Of a stretch of 63,821 nt of DNA, positions 8,446-18,049 are shown one piece after another. A program made the position numbers and the translations under genes. A model generated the notes under the pieces. It ran no database searches and was not told the DNA's origin. It saw only the letters and a list, made by a program, of their open reading frames with translations. The stretch's first letter is position 1. Every line of letters begins with the position of its first letter. This stretch comes from Gammaproteobacteria bacterium (GTDB lineage: Bacteria > Pseudomonadota > Gammaproteobacteria > JADZEE01): contig JADZEE010000099.1 of the NCBI GenBank assembly GCA_020850735.1, positions 1 to 63,821 on the forward strand, in the 5' to 3' direction.

Positions 8446-9147
8446 ATGAACCGCAAGCAGCGCATACTGATCATCGAGGATGAGACGGCCATCCGGACCG
8501 GGCTCATGGACGTGTTCGTCTATCACGGTTACGAGGTCGACAGCGCCGCCGACGGGCCCGAGGGCCTGCACAAAGCTCTGTCCGGAACCTTCGACCTGAT
8601 CGTGCTCGACGTCATGCTGCCCGGCATGGACGGTTTCGCGATCTGCGATCGCATCCGCGCGCAGGACCGCGATCAACCCATCATCATGCTCACCGCCCGC
8701 GGCAGTGACGAGGACATCATCCGCGGGCTCACGCTCGGCGCCGACGACTACGTCGCCAAGCCGTTTTCCGTCGCGCAACTGGTATTGCGGGTGCAGGCCG
8801 TGCTGCGCCGGACCGGGTACGCGAACGACGCCGGCGACATCCTGCACCTCGGTGACACCGTGGAGATCGACACCCGCAATCTGTGCGGGCGGCGGCAGGG
8901 CGAGACGATCAGCTTCACTCGCCGGGAGATGGCGTTGCTCGCATACCTGAACGCGCACGGCGGGCGCGCGGTGTCCCGCGAAGAGCTGCTGCACAAGGTC
9001 TGGGGTTACGCCCGCCACGCGCAGATCGAAACCCGTACCGTCGACATCCACATCGCCAAGCTGCGCCGCAAGATCGAAGTCGATCCGGGCGAGCCGGTTT
9101 ATCTCGTGACGGTGCGCGGCGCCGGTTACCGGCTGCTGAGCGAGTGA
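8446..9147 (+). CDS. Two-component response regulator, OmpR/PhoB family
   Basis: 233 residues. Receiver domain about 6-120: acidic pocket Glu11-Asp12, phospho-acceptor Asp55 in IVLDVMLPG, the conserved Thr in MLTARG, and Lys in DDYVAKPF. Winged-helix DNA-binding domain about 140-230, with FTRREMALLAYL and the recognition region TRTVDIHIAKLRRKIE. It is phosphorylated by the kinase encoded one base downstream. Probable targets are its own promoter and the divergent PspA-like operon. Confidence 0.95.
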   Translation: MNRKQRILIIEDETAIRTGLMDVFVYHGYEVDSAADGPEGLHKALSGTFDLIVLDVMLPGMDGFAICDRIRAQDRDQPIIMLTARGSDEDIIRGLTLGADDYVAKPFSVAQLVLRVQAVLRRTGYANDAGDILHLGDTVEIDTRNLCGRRQGETISFTRREMALLAYLNAHGGRAVSREELLHKVWGYARHAQIETRTVDIHIAKLRRKIEVDPGEPVYLVTVRGAGYRLLSE

Positions 9148-9148
9148 C

Positions 9149-11275
9149 GTGGCGCGCATCGCCTTCCACGCGTTGAGCCGGCGCCAGTTGCGGCGCTGGC
9201 TCGCGCTGTTCTTTCTGGCACTGGCCGTGCCGGCGGTCGTATTGATCCGGCAGGCCTACGGACAACTGAAGTGGGAAGCCTTTCACCAGTACCGCCTGCG
9301 CGCCGAAGAGCTGACACGGCGTATCGACGGCCGCTACTCGCAGCTCATCGCCGGCGAGGAGCGCCGAACGTTTGCCGATTACAACTTCCTGGTGGTGACC
9401 GGCGACCCGCAGAGCAACTTCATCCAGCGCTCGACACTCGCCGCTTACCCGGTGGAGTCGTCCCTACCCGGGCTGCTCGGCTACTTCCAGGTGGATCCCG
9501 ACGGCGAATTCCGAACGCCGCTGCTGCCGGACTCCACGGCCGTCGCCGCCGACTACGGCATCGCGCCCGCGGAGCTGGCGCAACGGCAGGCGCTGGCCCG
9601 GCGCCTGCGCGCCATTCTCAGCGAGAACCGGCTGGTCCACGCCGCCGCGGCACCGGCTATCGAGGTGGCGGTCCCGGCCCGGACCGTGTCGCGGGACGAT
9701 TACCTGATCGCGTCGGAGGCGTCCAACGCCGGCGCGGCGCCCGCGCCGTACGCCCCGCTCCTAGCGGACGCGGACGAAGCCGACGCGCCCGCAGGCGCGG
9801 CGCCGGCGGGCGCCGTGGCCGCACAGGCGGCTTTCGATCAGCTCGGCGCGACGGTGACAGGAGAAAAGAAAATCGCCCGGCCATCGGCGTCCACGCTGGG
9901 ACGCGTGGAAGATCTGCAGCTCGACGAGCGATTCCAGGCCGCCGCGCCGCAAGCGCCGCGGCCGCCGCCGGCAGAGCCGGTCGCGAAGCTGGAAATGCGC
10001 GCCGTGCGCAAGGAGCGCAGCACCGTCGCCGAGCCCGAAACCACTGCCGATCGGCCGGCCACCGTGGCGCCAGACCGGCAGGAGACGAGCGAGCGGATCC
10101 GCATCCGGACCTTTGAAAGTGAGCTCGATCCGTTCGAATTCAGCCTGCTGGACAGCGGCCATGCCGTCCTGTTCCGCAAGGTGTGGCGCGACGGCCAGCG
10201 CTACATCCAGGGCGCGCTCCTCGACCGGGACGCGTTCGTGCAGGCGATCGTCGCGGGCAGCTTCCGGGAAACGGCGCTGGCGCAGATGAGCGATCTGGTG
10301 GTCGCCTGGCAGGGCGACGTCCTGGCGGCCTACTCCGGCCGTGCGGCGGACGGCTACGGCGCCGGCACACAGGCGCTGCGCGGCGCCCTGCTGCACCGGG
10401 CCCGGCTGTCCGCCCCCTTGAGCGCGCTGGAGCTGATATTCAGCATCCGCGCTCTGCCGGCCGGACCGGGCGGCAGGGTCATCATCGGCACCGCCGGAAT
10501 ATTACTGCTGGTGTTGTGCGCCGGCTTCTTCTGGATGTACCGCCTCGGCATCGGCCAGATCGCGGTCGCCCGCCAGCAGCAGGATTTCATCGCCGCGGTC
10601 AGCCACGAGCTGAAAACGCCGCTCACGTCCATACGCATGTACGCCGAGATGCTGCGCGAGGGCTGGGTGTCGGCGGAGAAAAAGCGCGAGTACTACGGCT
10701 TCATCCACGACGAGGGCGAACGTCTGACACGGCTCATCAACAACGTGCTGCAGCTCGCCCGCATGACACGCAACGATCTCGAGATGCACCTGGCGCCGGT
10801 CACGACAGCTGAGCTGATGGCCACCGTCCGCCCGAAGATCGCCGCCCAGGCCGAGCGGGCCGGATTCACACTGAACATGGAGTGCGCAGACGATACCCGG
10901 ACCGCACGCGTTGTCGTCGACCAGGACTGTTTCACCCAGGTGCTCATCAACCTCGTGGACAACGCCATCAAGTTCTGTGCCAAGGCGGATAAACGCAGCA
11001 TCGACATCGACGCCCACCGGCAACGGGACGATGCCGTCGTATTCACGGTGCGTGATTACGGGTCGGGTGTAGCCAGGGATCAGATGAAAAAGATCTTCCG
11101 GCTGTTCTACCGCTCCGAAAGCGAGCTGACCCGGGAAACCGTGGGCACGGGCATCGGCCTGGCGCTGGTCCAGCAGCTCACGGCCGCCATGCACGGCAGC
11201 GTGGACGTGGTGAACGTCGAGCCCGGTGCGCAGTTCAGGCTGCGATTTCCCATCGATCCGGCGCGCGACGCGTAG
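9149..11275 (+). CDS. Membrane sensor histidine kinase with large periplasmic domain
   Basis: 708 residues from GTG 9149, one base after the regulator stop. A first membrane helix (about 18-35, LALFFLALAVPAVVLI) and a second (about 447-468) bracket a periplasmic domain of roughly 410 residues. Part of that domain (about 190-320) is Ala/Pro-rich and disordered, and looks like an insert. The H-box VSHELKTPLTSIRMY follows, with His near residue 486, then the N-box NLVDNAIKF and G-boxes DYGSGV and GTGIGLAL. It senses an envelope signal and phosphorylates the regulator. The unusually large sensor and proline-rich linker are notable. Confidence 0.93.
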   Translation: MARIAFHALSRRQLRRWLALFFLALAVPAVVLIRQAYGQLKWEAFHQYRLRAEELTRRIDGRYSQLIAGEERRTFADYNFLVVTGDPQSNFIQRSTLAAYPVESSLPGLLGYFQVDPDGEFRTPLLPDSTAVAADYGIAPAELAQRQALARRLRAILSENRLVHAAAAPAIEVAVPARTVSRDDYLIASEASNAGAAPAPYAPLLADADEADAPAGAAPAGAVAAQAAFDQLGATVTGEKKIARPSASTLGRVEDLQLDERFQAAAPQAPRPPPAEPVAKLEMRAVRKERSTVAEPETTADRPATVAPDRQETSERIRIRTFESELDPFEFSLLDSGHAVLFRKVWRDGQRYIQGALLDRDAFVQAIVAGSFRETALAQMSDLVVAWQGDVLAAYSGRAADGYGAGTQALRGALLHRARLSAPLSALELIFSIRALPAGPGGRVIIGTAGILLLVLCAGFFWMYRLGIGQIAVARQQQDFIAAVSHELKTPLTSIRMYAEMLREGWVSAEKKREYYGFIHDEGERLTRLINNVLQLARMTRNDLEMHLAPVTTAELMATVRPKIAAQAERAGFTLNMECADDTRTARVVVDQDCFTQVLINLVDNAIKFCAKADKRSIDIDAHRQRDDAVVFTVRDYGSGVARDQMKKIFRLFYRSESELTRETVGTGIGLALVQQLTAAMHGSVDVVNVEPGAQFRLRFPIDPARDA

Positions 11276-11364
11276 CGGTCACGGCCACGAGTACGGTCGA
11301 GCGGCCGGCGCGGTGAGCGCCACCGGCCCCAGGGGACCGGCAATGCGCCCCCGGGCACAAAAAA

Positions 11365-11390
11365 ACCGGCGGCCCGCACGAGCCGCCGGT
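11365..11390 (-). terminator. Rho-independent terminator of the PEP-CTERM gene
   Basis: ACCGGCGGC (11365-11373) pairs with GCCGCCGGT (11382-11390). On the minus strand the stem is followed by seven T residues, the classic intrinsic terminator. It may also stop rightward transcription from the kinase gene, although its plus-strand tail is weaker. Confidence 0.8.
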
Positions 11391-11436
11391 TTCCGATCAC
11401 CGTGGCGCCTTGCCGGCGCACCGGGCGCTGCGGGCG

Positions 11437-12333
11437 TTAAGCGGCCTGACGCTTGCGCCGCACACGCGCGAGCGCCGCGAGGCCCAGGCCCGCCAGACCC
11501 AGGCTGGCCGGCTCCGCCACGCCGAGGGGATCGCCGCTGCGCGAAACCGAACCGCACGGACCGTTGTAAAAGCCGCCGTCACCACCGCTGCCATCGTCGA
11601 TGAAGGCCAGGACTGCCTCACCCGAGCCGCCGCCGATGTCACCGCCGCCGCAGTTGTAGCCGGTGTTCAGGATCTGACCGGACGCGTTGGCGCTCAGCGT
11701 GTAGACGATGTTGTGCGGACCTTCACCACCCAGATCCAGATTGAAGCTGCCACCGGCAATCGTGCAACCGGCGAAGCCCGCGGGATTGGTCGTGCACGAA
11801 TACAGGTTCACGCCGGTGAACGAGGTCATGATGTTGCCGAGGGAGTCCACCCGCGCCAGGGCGGTGCTGGTGAACGCCTGCTGGCCATCGACTTCGATGA
11901 GGAACTCGATCGAGGCCTCGACGAAATCGCCGCCGAAGAAATTGACGTCACCGGTCGCGCTGACCTCGCCCGGGACGATGTTGAAGGTGAATATCGAGCC
12001 GGTGTAGTCGAGATCGATGCTGAACACGCCCGACACGTCATAGGATCCGGTGCCGTTCACGTCGCCGGACACGCGGTTGCCGAAATTGCCCGGCGGATAG
12101 GTGCCGTAGGTGTGGATGCCGATGTCGACACTGCCGTTGCCGGTGAACTCGAGGATGTCCACCGACGTACCACTGACCTGCGGACCGAGATTCACGGTGG
12201 TGCCGTCGATGGTGTAGGACGCTTCGGCGGACAGGACGGTGGCCTGCGCCGCGAGCGGCAGCACCGAGCTGCCGAGGGCAGCGGCGATGTACAAGGGCAA
12301 TCGCTTCAAAGGGATACGGTGATCGTGGTTCAT
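11437..12333 (-). CDS. PEP-CTERM sorting-domain protein
   Basis: 298 residues. Signal peptide at about 12-31 (PLYIAAALGSSVLPLAAQA). The body is polar, Gly/Ser/Thr/Asn-rich and beta-strand-like (for example residues 45-150), with Cys pairs late in the protein. The C-terminus VAEPASLGLAGLGLAALARV followed by RRKR is a PEP-CTERM tripartite signal: EP motif, membrane helix, basic cluster. Such proteins are cleaved and sorted by exosortase, usually linked to exopolysaccharide; no exosortase gene lies in this window. A sigma-54-type promoter precedes it and an intrinsic terminator follows. Confidence 0.9.
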   Translation of the reverse strand: MNHDHRIPLKRLPLYIAAALGSSVLPLAAQATVLSAEASYTIDGTTVNLGPQVSGTSVDILEFTGNGSVDIGIHTYGTYPPGNFGNRVSGDVNGTGSYDVSGVFSIDLDYTGSIFTFNIVPGEVSATGDVNFFGGDFVEASIEFLIEVDGQQAFTSTALARVDSLGNIMTSFTGVNLYSCTTNPAGFAGCTIAGGSFNLDLGGEGPHNIVYTLSANASGQILNTGYNCGGGDIGGGSGEAVLAFIDDGSGGDGGFYNGPCGSVSRSGDPLGVAEPASLGLAGLGLAALARVRRKRQAA

Positions 12334-12403
12334 AAAGGTTCCAGTCTCCAGGAGAGTGCGTGCATGGCGGGTGTCCTGCGGACGGACCCGGTCGGCTCTT
12401 TAA

Positions 12404-12418
12404 GCAAGTTCAGGGCCA
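12404..12418 (-). promoter_or_regulatory. Sigma-54 (-24/-12) promoter of the PEP-CTERM gene
   Basis: On the minus strand TGGCCCTGAACTTGC has GG and GC exactly 10 bases apart and matches the TGGC-N7-TTGC consensus. The predicted start of transcription is near 12392, about 59 bases before the ATG at 12333. PEP-CTERM genes in several proteobacteria are known to be RpoN-dependent. The prophage left end lies only 56 bases upstream of this element. Confidence 0.65.
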
Positions 12419-12484
12419 CGGTGTTAACTGATTGAATTACCAACGAGTTCCGGCAATGCCGTGGCAGCACCGCGTGTAGCGCGC

Positions 12485-12522
12485 CGGATAGTTTAGGACA
12501 GATTAACGGATAGTTTAGGACA
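12485..12522. repeat. Prophage left-end transposase-binding repeats
   Basis: Two identical 16-mers, CGGATAGTTTAGGACA, at 12485-12500 and 12507-12522, 22 bases apart (two helical turns). Related motifs in inverted orientation lie at the right end. They occupy the place of MuA end-binding sites. The rest of 12523-12597 holds no gene. Confidence 0.8.
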
Positions 12523-12597
12523 CCATTTTTAGGCGTATTTAATTCGGATTTTCCGGGGCTATTTGCTGCAGCGCGAGACGGCTTATTAAAGCGTCGG

Positions 12598-12933
12598 TCA
12601 CCGACCCAGCTTGGTGCGCTCGGCGATGGCCTCCGCCTCCCGGTCGACGACGTCGATTGGGGCGTCCGGGCGGGCGGCGATGTACTCCCGGATCGCCCGG
12701 ATGCTGGCGCGGTCGATGTCCGCCAGCCGATTCTTCACTGCGGCGTCAGACTCACGTGCGGGGTCGTGCGAGGAAACCAATGTCAGCACCGAGTCGCGTT
12801 GCTCGTCGGTGACGCCGGGCTGGAACTCGAACGTGCCATCCTCGCCCCACGAGAACGGTAGTCCAGAGAGCTCCGCTGCGACGAGCTCGTCGCCGAATGA
12901 TGGCCCGATTTGCTTTCCCGTTTTCATTCTCAT
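12598..12933 (-). CDS. Phage protein downstream of tail fibre, unknown
   Basis: 111 residues. The centre reads GVTDEQRDSVLTLVSSHDPA and the C-terminal half DIDRASIRAIREYIAARPDA, a pattern seen in small proteins encoded after phage tail-fibre genes (inference from memory). ATG 12933 or 12927 may be the start. It is the last gene of the leftward structural arm, ending about 120 bases inside the prophage left end. A fibre assembly or virion role is possible but not shown. Confidence 0.6.
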   Translation of the reverse strand: MRMKTGKQIGPSFGDELVAAELSGLPFSWGEDGTFEFQPGVTDEQRDSVLTLVSSHDPARESDAAVKNRLADIDRASIRAIREYIAARPDAPIDVVDREAEAIAERTKLGR

Positions 12934-12954
12934 CGTCTCGTCCTCATCGTCTCG

Positions 12955-14001
12955 TCAACCCCTCACCTGTAACGACAGACCGTACTCGTCCGTGTGGTAC
13001 AAGGTCACCGTTCCGCTGGTGCCGGCATTGCCGAATATCGTCGCGTAGTGCCACCCCTCGCTCACATCGACAACAGCTCCGCCGCTGCCGCTTTTCTGGT
13101 GCGCGTTCGTGCCCTCGTGCCCGCCGACCTGTCCCAAACTCGTGCCGTCGATGTTGGGGTATGCGTACGCTCCGTACGGCGCCGTGGCATTGCTGACCCG
13201 GCCGAGCATCTGCACGTTCACCGACTCCTCCCATGCCAGGAACTCGATGCGGATCTCGGTGTTGATTTCGACCGCGGAGGTGGAGGACGTGGAACGCGTG
13301 GAGGCAAATTTGTTGCGCCCACCGCGCGCGCGCCGATTGAACCAGCTCAGCACGCCGATCCGTTTCGGCGTGACGTCGAACTGGCTGGAGCCGTTGGTGC
13401 GCACCATGCCGACCAGCGTGCGCGTCGCGTCGCCGCTCTTGATCTCCACCCCTATGCTGGTGTCCGTCGCATGCCCGGTCGCTGACACTTCGAGCGTCAG
13501 GGTGCCGCTCGCGTCGTACACATACACGTAGTACGTCGTGTTCGCGCTGAGCCCGCCGGTGGCGAGCGTGATGCCACCGGACGGCAGCTTGCGCAGTTTC
13601 CACTTCCCTCCCGTCTTCACCGGCACCAGGTGCCCCTGGAAGGGCTTCAACGTGCAGACCGTGGCGCTGGTGTACTCGAAATAGCACTGTCCCGGCATTG
13701 GTGTCGCGACCAGGTGCGCGGCCGAGCCGAGCTCCAGATCGCCGCTCAGGATGCCGCCGGCGAGCGGCAGCAGCGCGAGGTTGGCCTGGTCGAGGGTGCC
13801 AATGGTGACCCAGGCGTTATTGGCGCCGTTGCGCACCTTGAGCGCGCCAGCAGACGTATCCGCCCAGAGCTGGTAGGCATAGGTCGTGCCGGGCTCGGCG
13901 GCCCCTGAGGACAGGGACACGAGCGCCTGGAGCGCGCTGTTCAGGTCGGCGCGCACCGACGCGCCGGCAGCGTTGGCGATGTCAAAATCGTGTTGACTCA
14001 T
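12955..14001 (-). CDS. Tail fibre / receptor-binding protein
   Basis: 348 residues. The N-terminal 70 residues (DFDIANAAGASVRADLNSAL, later YAYQLWADTSAGALKVRNGA) form the attachment module shared by many siphovirus and podovirus fibres. The middle carries GG...LSGDLELG fibre-like repeats. The C-terminal half is beta-rich and of unknown fold, as expected for a host-binding tip. The start overlaps the J gene stop by 4 bases (ATGA). It would recognise the cell surface during infection. Confidence 0.8.
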   Translation of the reverse strand: MSQHDFDIANAAGASVRADLNSALQALVSLSSGAAEPGTTYAYQLWADTSAGALKVRNGANNAWVTIGTLDQANLALLPLAGGILSGDLELGSAAHLVATPMPGQCYFEYTSATVCTLKPFQGHLVPVKTGGKWKLRKLPSGGITLATGGLSANTTYYVYVYDASGTLTLEVSATGHATDTSIGVEIKSGDATRTLVGMVRTNGSSQFDVTPKRIGVLSWFNRRARGGRNKFASTRSTSSTSAVEINTEIRIEFLAWEESVNVQMLGRVSNATAPYGAYAYPNIDGTSLGQVGGHEGTNAHQKSGSGGAVVDVSEGWHYATIFGNAGTSGTVTLYHTDEYGLSLQVRG

Positions 14002-17000
14002 GCTGGCTCCTTAGCGGTGACGCTGAGCGTGCTGATCGCAATGTTGTGGGATGGGTCGCCTGAGACGAGATCCAGCCGGAAATCCAATCCGCGACCGCGA
14101 TAGTCGCCGACGTAGAAGGGGCTCCACGGTCCCCAGGTCGGCGCGCCGCCCGGGTCATCGTCGGTGGTGCGCACATATAACGTGGCGCCACAGTCGTCGA
14201 TGTCAGCGCCGTCGACGTCGTCCCACTCGTCGATTGCGAGTGTGCGCGCGTCCCACAGATCCCCTACGTCGGATGCCAACGCCGTGATGGACCCGAACAG
14301 CCGGACGCTCTTCACGACTCCCAGATCGACCGGCGCCGCGAACGCGTAGCTGCCGGAGGAATTGATGCCGCCGGCCTCGTCGACCATCTCGGCCAGCGCG
14401 TCCAGGTCCGTGATGTCGTCCCAGAGCCCGGCGTTGGCGAGTTTCAGCGCGCCACCATCGACGACCGTGCCGGTCTTCGTCCCCGCGAACGTGGCATGCT
14501 GGGTGCTCGTGGCCACCGTCGTGAACCCCGTCACCAGGGCCTCAGTCGCCACAAACGCAGCCGTTGCGGCCGACAGAAATCCCGAGCTGTCGCGGGCGCG
14601 CGCGAGGTATGTGCCAGTGGCCAGCGGCACCAGCATGACTTGCTGCGCGCCGGGGGCCGACGCGACCGGGATGCCATCAGCCCAGGTTGCCCCGCTCGTC
14701 TTGGTGCTATACCGGATCTCGATCGTGCCGCCAATTCGCACGTCGAGATCGGGGTGCAGGCTCCAGCTCACTTGCGCGAGCCCTGCAATAGCCATCACCG
14801 TGAAGTCCGCGACCGCCTCTGGCGGTGCCGTCTTGCCGCGGAGCTCAACCGTGCGCGTAGCGGGCTGCGATTCATAGCCGAGCGCGTTGACGGCCGTGAC
14901 CCGGAACTCGTGCATGCCCGGCTGGAGGCCGTCCACATCGACGCTCATCTCGTCGGTGTCCGGCAACCGCTGCCACTGCCCGCCGGCCGGGCGCCAGGCG
15001 GGCCGGTAACGCAGTGCGCCGGCCGATGCCTGCCACGACAACGTGGCCCTGTTACCCACCACCGCTACCGTGACGAGATACAGCGACTCGGTCACGGTCA
15101 GCCCACCAGGTGGCGCCGGCGGCGTGACGGAGAGGATCGATGTGGGGGCCGGCTCGAGCACGATGTCCTGCTCGACGGCCGCGTAACGCGCCGCGTCGTA
15201 GGCCAGCGCGGTGATCTCGTACTGACCGAGCTCCGGCTCGATCACCGCCACGACCCGCCACGTCTCCGGTACCAGATCCGAGATCGCCAGCACCCAGATG
15301 GCATGCACCTGCGGGACCTGCGGCAATGCGCTCGCCAGTGTGAGCACCGAGGTCGAGCCGGGGCTGTTGGTGACGTCGCGCTCGGCGAGCGTACCATCCG
15401 GCAACATGACCGACACCGTGTAGAACTTCGCGGTCTCGATCGTGACCGCGGCATCGAGCGTCAGCTCGGTGGTGGTGGCTGCGACCAGGCGGCCGCCGAG
15501 GCGCAGCCCGGCGCGCGCGGGATCCTGCGTCTGGATGATCGCGCCGGGATAGACGAACGCGCCGTCGAGCCCGGTCCGGAAGCTGACGGTCTCGGTCTCC
15601 ACACGCTCCGCGTGCAGGATCATCTTGCCGAGCCGGTGCGCCTGCCCGCGGCTGGTGCAGCCGACCGCGAGCACCTCGGTCTCGACGATGCCGTAGCGGG
15701 CGATGCCGGTCTCGTCCTCCACGTACTCGACATGGCGGCGGTAGCCGTCGTCCGGATCGTTCCAGCCGACCAGCGCGACCGTGTGTCGAGCGGTGCGCGC
15801 GCTGCCCTCGTAGCGGAATATCCCACCGATCACGTTGGCCGGGGTGTACTGTGCGATTGGATCGGCCGGGGCATCGTGCACCGCCGTCAGAGCACCGGCG
15901 GACCAGTACATCATGCCGCGGAAGATGCTGGTCATGTCCTGCAGCACCTGGTACGCCTCCTGCCGCGACTGCAGGTACAGATTGCAGGTGAAGCGCGGCT
16001 CCTGACCACCGAAGCCGTCCGGTACGAGTTCGTCACAATACTGCGCGACCACGTAGAGCGCCCATTTGTCGACGGCGTCGGCGTCGATGAACTCACCCAA
16101 GCCGTAGCGCTCATTGATGATGAGATCGCGCAAACACCAGGCCGGATTGTCGGACCACGCGATCTGGAAGGTACCGTCCCAGGTGCCCGTGTAGACTCGT
16201 TTCGCCGGATCGTAGTTGCTCGGCACCTCGACCTGCAGTAACCGCATTTCATAGCCGCGCTGTGGCACGGCACGGAACTGCGTGGCATCGAGTTCGAGCC
16301 CGATGACGGCACTCATCGGATAGCGCAGCTTCGCGTCCACGAGCTCCGTATATGAGTCGAAGTAGGTCTTGTCGACCAGATTGGCCTGCGTCGAATCGGC
16401 CGTGATGCGGCGCACCCGCACGTCCCACGGCGGCGAACCCGCCAGCGCGATCCGGTACGCACGCTGGTAGCGGCTCATGGTCTTGCCGTCGATCCGGTCG
16501 GTGTAGGTGCCTGCGTACAGCGCCACATAGCCGAGCGTCACGGTCCCGGTGCCAGCCGCCTTGCGCGCACGCACTTCGTAGACCGCCGACGGCAACGCAT
16601 CCACTTCGAACACCCGCTGCACGGGTTGCAGGGCGCCCGTGCCGATCAGCGCAGCGGCACCCCCGCCCGTGCCCAGCAGCGTGGTCCAGCCAGGCTGTGT
16701 CAGGCCATAGAAGGGATACTGCTGAACCGCCGGTACGCGCCGCGCCTCGGTGCTGCTGATGACAGCGGTATCGAGCAGCGTCCATGAGCCCGCGCCAACC
16801 TGACGGTATTCGACCACCACCGTGCAGCTCACCACCCCGACCGGTGAGCCGAAATCCACCGCCACGCCCGCCGCCAGGCGTGTCGTCGCCTGTGGCAGTG
16901 TCACCTGGCTCGTGCCGGCGTTCACCGCAATCGGGATCTGGGTGGTGGTGAGCCGCTGGGCGACGAAACCGCCACCGGCCGACTGCACGTCGACTGCGAT

Positions 17001-17456
17001 CTCCACGGATGTGCCGCGCAGATCGCCCGTGGTCGGGTCCTGGAAGGTGAGCTGCGGCACCGAGACGGTGACACGTGCGGCGGTCACATCGGGGTCGGTG
17101 ATGGTACGCACCACCGGCGTGCCGGCCTTCACCTCCAGCCCCACAGCGTGCTCGGACTCCGCCGCTGAGAAGTCCGGGATATAACTCTGATTCGGCGTCC
17201 CGTGACGCCAGCGCGCAGTCACCCCCGTGAAATTGCGGCTGCCGTCGGCGTTCATCACTGGCACACCGTCCAAGTACACCGAGCGCAGACCATCGACGAG
17301 CCCGCCGACCGGCCCCTCACAGACCAGATCGAGCACGCGCGCGACCTGCTTGCTGCGCAGTGTGTTCGGCGCCTCACTCGGCGTGTGCGAGCTGCCACCG
17401 CCGCCCTTGCCGCCGCCGCCCGCGCCGCGGATGATCTGGTGCGTCGCGCGCGTCAC
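13998..17456 (-). CDS. Tail tip protein J (central fibre / host specificity)
   Basis: 1152 residues, the size of lambda J. The glycine-rich start (GAGGGGKGGGG) and EAPNTLRSKQVARVLDLVCE are typical of the family. Residues about 30-770 form the hub and tail-tip domains. A fibronectin type III domain lies at about 785-870 (LSWQASAGALRYRPAWRP to EFRVTAVNALGYES), with a second, less clear one after it. It completes the tail tip and forms the fibre base. It overlaps both neighbours by 4 bases, so translation of I, J and the fibre is coupled. Confidence 0.9.
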   Translation of the reverse strand: MTRATHQIIRGAGGGGKGGGGSSHTPSEAPNTLRSKQVARVLDLVCEGPVGGLVDGLRSVYLDGVPVMNADGSRNFTGVTARWRHGTPNQSYIPDFSAAESEHAVGLEVKAGTPVVRTITDPDVTAARVTVSVPQLTFQDPTTGDLRGTSVEIAVDVQSAGGGFVAQRLTTTQIPIAVNAGTSQVTLPQATTRLAAGVAVDFGSPVGVVSCTVVVEYRQVGAGSWTLLDTAVISSTEARRVPAVQQYPFYGLTQPGWTTLLGTGGGAAALIGTGALQPVQRVFEVDALPSAVYEVRARKAAGTGTVTLGYVALYAGTYTDRIDGKTMSRYQRAYRIALAGSPPWDVRVRRITADSTQANLVDKTYFDSYTELVDAKLRYPMSAVIGLELDATQFRAVPQRGYEMRLLQVEVPSNYDPAKRVYTGTWDGTFQIAWSDNPAWCLRDLIINERYGLGEFIDADAVDKWALYVVAQYCDELVPDGFGGQEPRFTCNLYLQSRQEAYQVLQDMTSIFRGMMYWSAGALTAVHDAPADPIAQYTPANVIGGIFRYEGSARTARHTVALVGWNDPDDGYRRHVEYVEDETGIARYGIVETEVLAVGCTSRGQAHRLGKMILHAERVETETVSFRTGLDGAFVYPGAIIQTQDPARAGLRLGGRLVAATTTELTLDAAVTIETAKFYTVSVMLPDGTLAERDVTNSPGSTSVLTLASALPQVPQVHAIWVLAISDLVPETWRVVAVIEPELGQYEITALAYDAARYAAVEQDIVLEPAPTSILSVTPPAPPGGLTVTESLYLVTVAVVGNRATLSWQASAGALRYRPAWRPAGGQWQRLPDTDEMSVDVDGLQPGMHEFRVTAVNALGYESQPATRTVELRGKTAPPEAVADFTVMAIAGLAQVSWSLHPDLDVRIGGTIEIRYSTKTSGATWADGIPVASAPGAQQVMLVPLATGTYLARARDSSGFLSAATAAFVATEALVTGFTTVATSTQHATFAGTKTGTVVDGGALKLANAGLWDDITDLDALAEMVDEAGGINSSGSYAFAAPVDLGVVKSVRLFGSITALASDVGDLWDARTLAIDEWDDVDGADIDDCGATLYVRTTDDDPGGAPTWGPWSPFYVGDYRGRGLDFRLDLVSGDPSHNIAISTLSVTAKEPA

Positions 17457-18049
17457 GGCGGCAGCACCTCGACGGTGAGGCCGGCGGAGATCACCTGCGA
17501 GCCCACACGCAGGCGCCCGTACCCGACCGGCACCGGATGCCCCTGAGCGGTGGTATTGACCGGGCCATCGAAGATGGCCGACGCCCGGGACTCGGGGCGC
17601 TCGGCAGGCCCGCCCGGCTTCGGTGGGGCGAACAGCAGCGAGGAGATGCCACCGAGCGCCAGCGAGATCCCGATACTGGTCGCGACGGCACCAACGGTCG
17701 TGCCAGCGAAACTGACCGCGGCCAGCCCGGGCGCCGCAAATGGCAGCGCGATGAGCGCCGCACCCAGGATGAGCTGCCCGATCCCCTTGCCGTCCTTCGC
17801 GCCGGCAATCACCGGCACGATGCGGATGACACCGGCGCCAGGGCGCTCGAGATCACGCTCGCCGAGCTGCTCGGTGCCGTGCCAGATGCGATAGCCAGGC
17901 GCGCCCGCGAGCACCGCCTGAGCGAACCCCGGGAAGTTCGCGATGCAGGCCCGCACCGCCTCGCCGGCCGTACGCACGTGGAAGCGGTGTTCGCGGCCGA
18001 AACGCGCGCCCAGGTGCCCGTACAGCCGCACGGTGCGCAGCGCCGTCAT
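17453..18049 (-). CDS. Tail assembly protein I
   Basis: 198 residues. It begins TVRLYGHLGARFGREHRFHV, the beta-grasp-like start of lambda I proteins. A Gly/Ala-rich membrane-like segment follows (about 100-150), and the C-terminus ends GYGRLRVGSQVISAGL, also typical. It is needed for tail-tip assembly but is not usually in the virion. Overlaps of 4 bases with both the K-like and J-like genes. Confidence 0.85.
   Translation of the reverse strand: MTALRTVRLYGHLGARFGREHRFHVRTAGEAVRACIANFPGFAQAVLAGAPGYRIWHGTEQLGERDLERPGAGVIRIVPVIAGAKDGKGIGQLILGAALIALPFAAPGLAAVSFAGTTVGAVATSIGISLALGGISSLLFAPPKPGGPAERPESRASAIFDGPVNTTAQGHPVPVGYGRLRVGSQVISAGLTVEVLPP

Noticed and set aside
8446..11275. The two-component pair as the PrsK/PrsR regulator of PEP-CTERM genes
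   Set aside because: The regulator is OmpR-type with a winged helix and has no sigma-54 AAA+ domain, so it cannot activate the -24/-12 promoter.
13200..13900. Invertible fibre segment (Gin/Cin type) at the prophage left end
   Set aside because: No invertase gene, no alternative fibre ends and no inverted crossover sites seen.
14496..16241. Long open frame on the plus strand inside the J gene
   Set aside because: It is antisense to a clear lambda-J-like gene, lacks any domain, and is explained by high GC.
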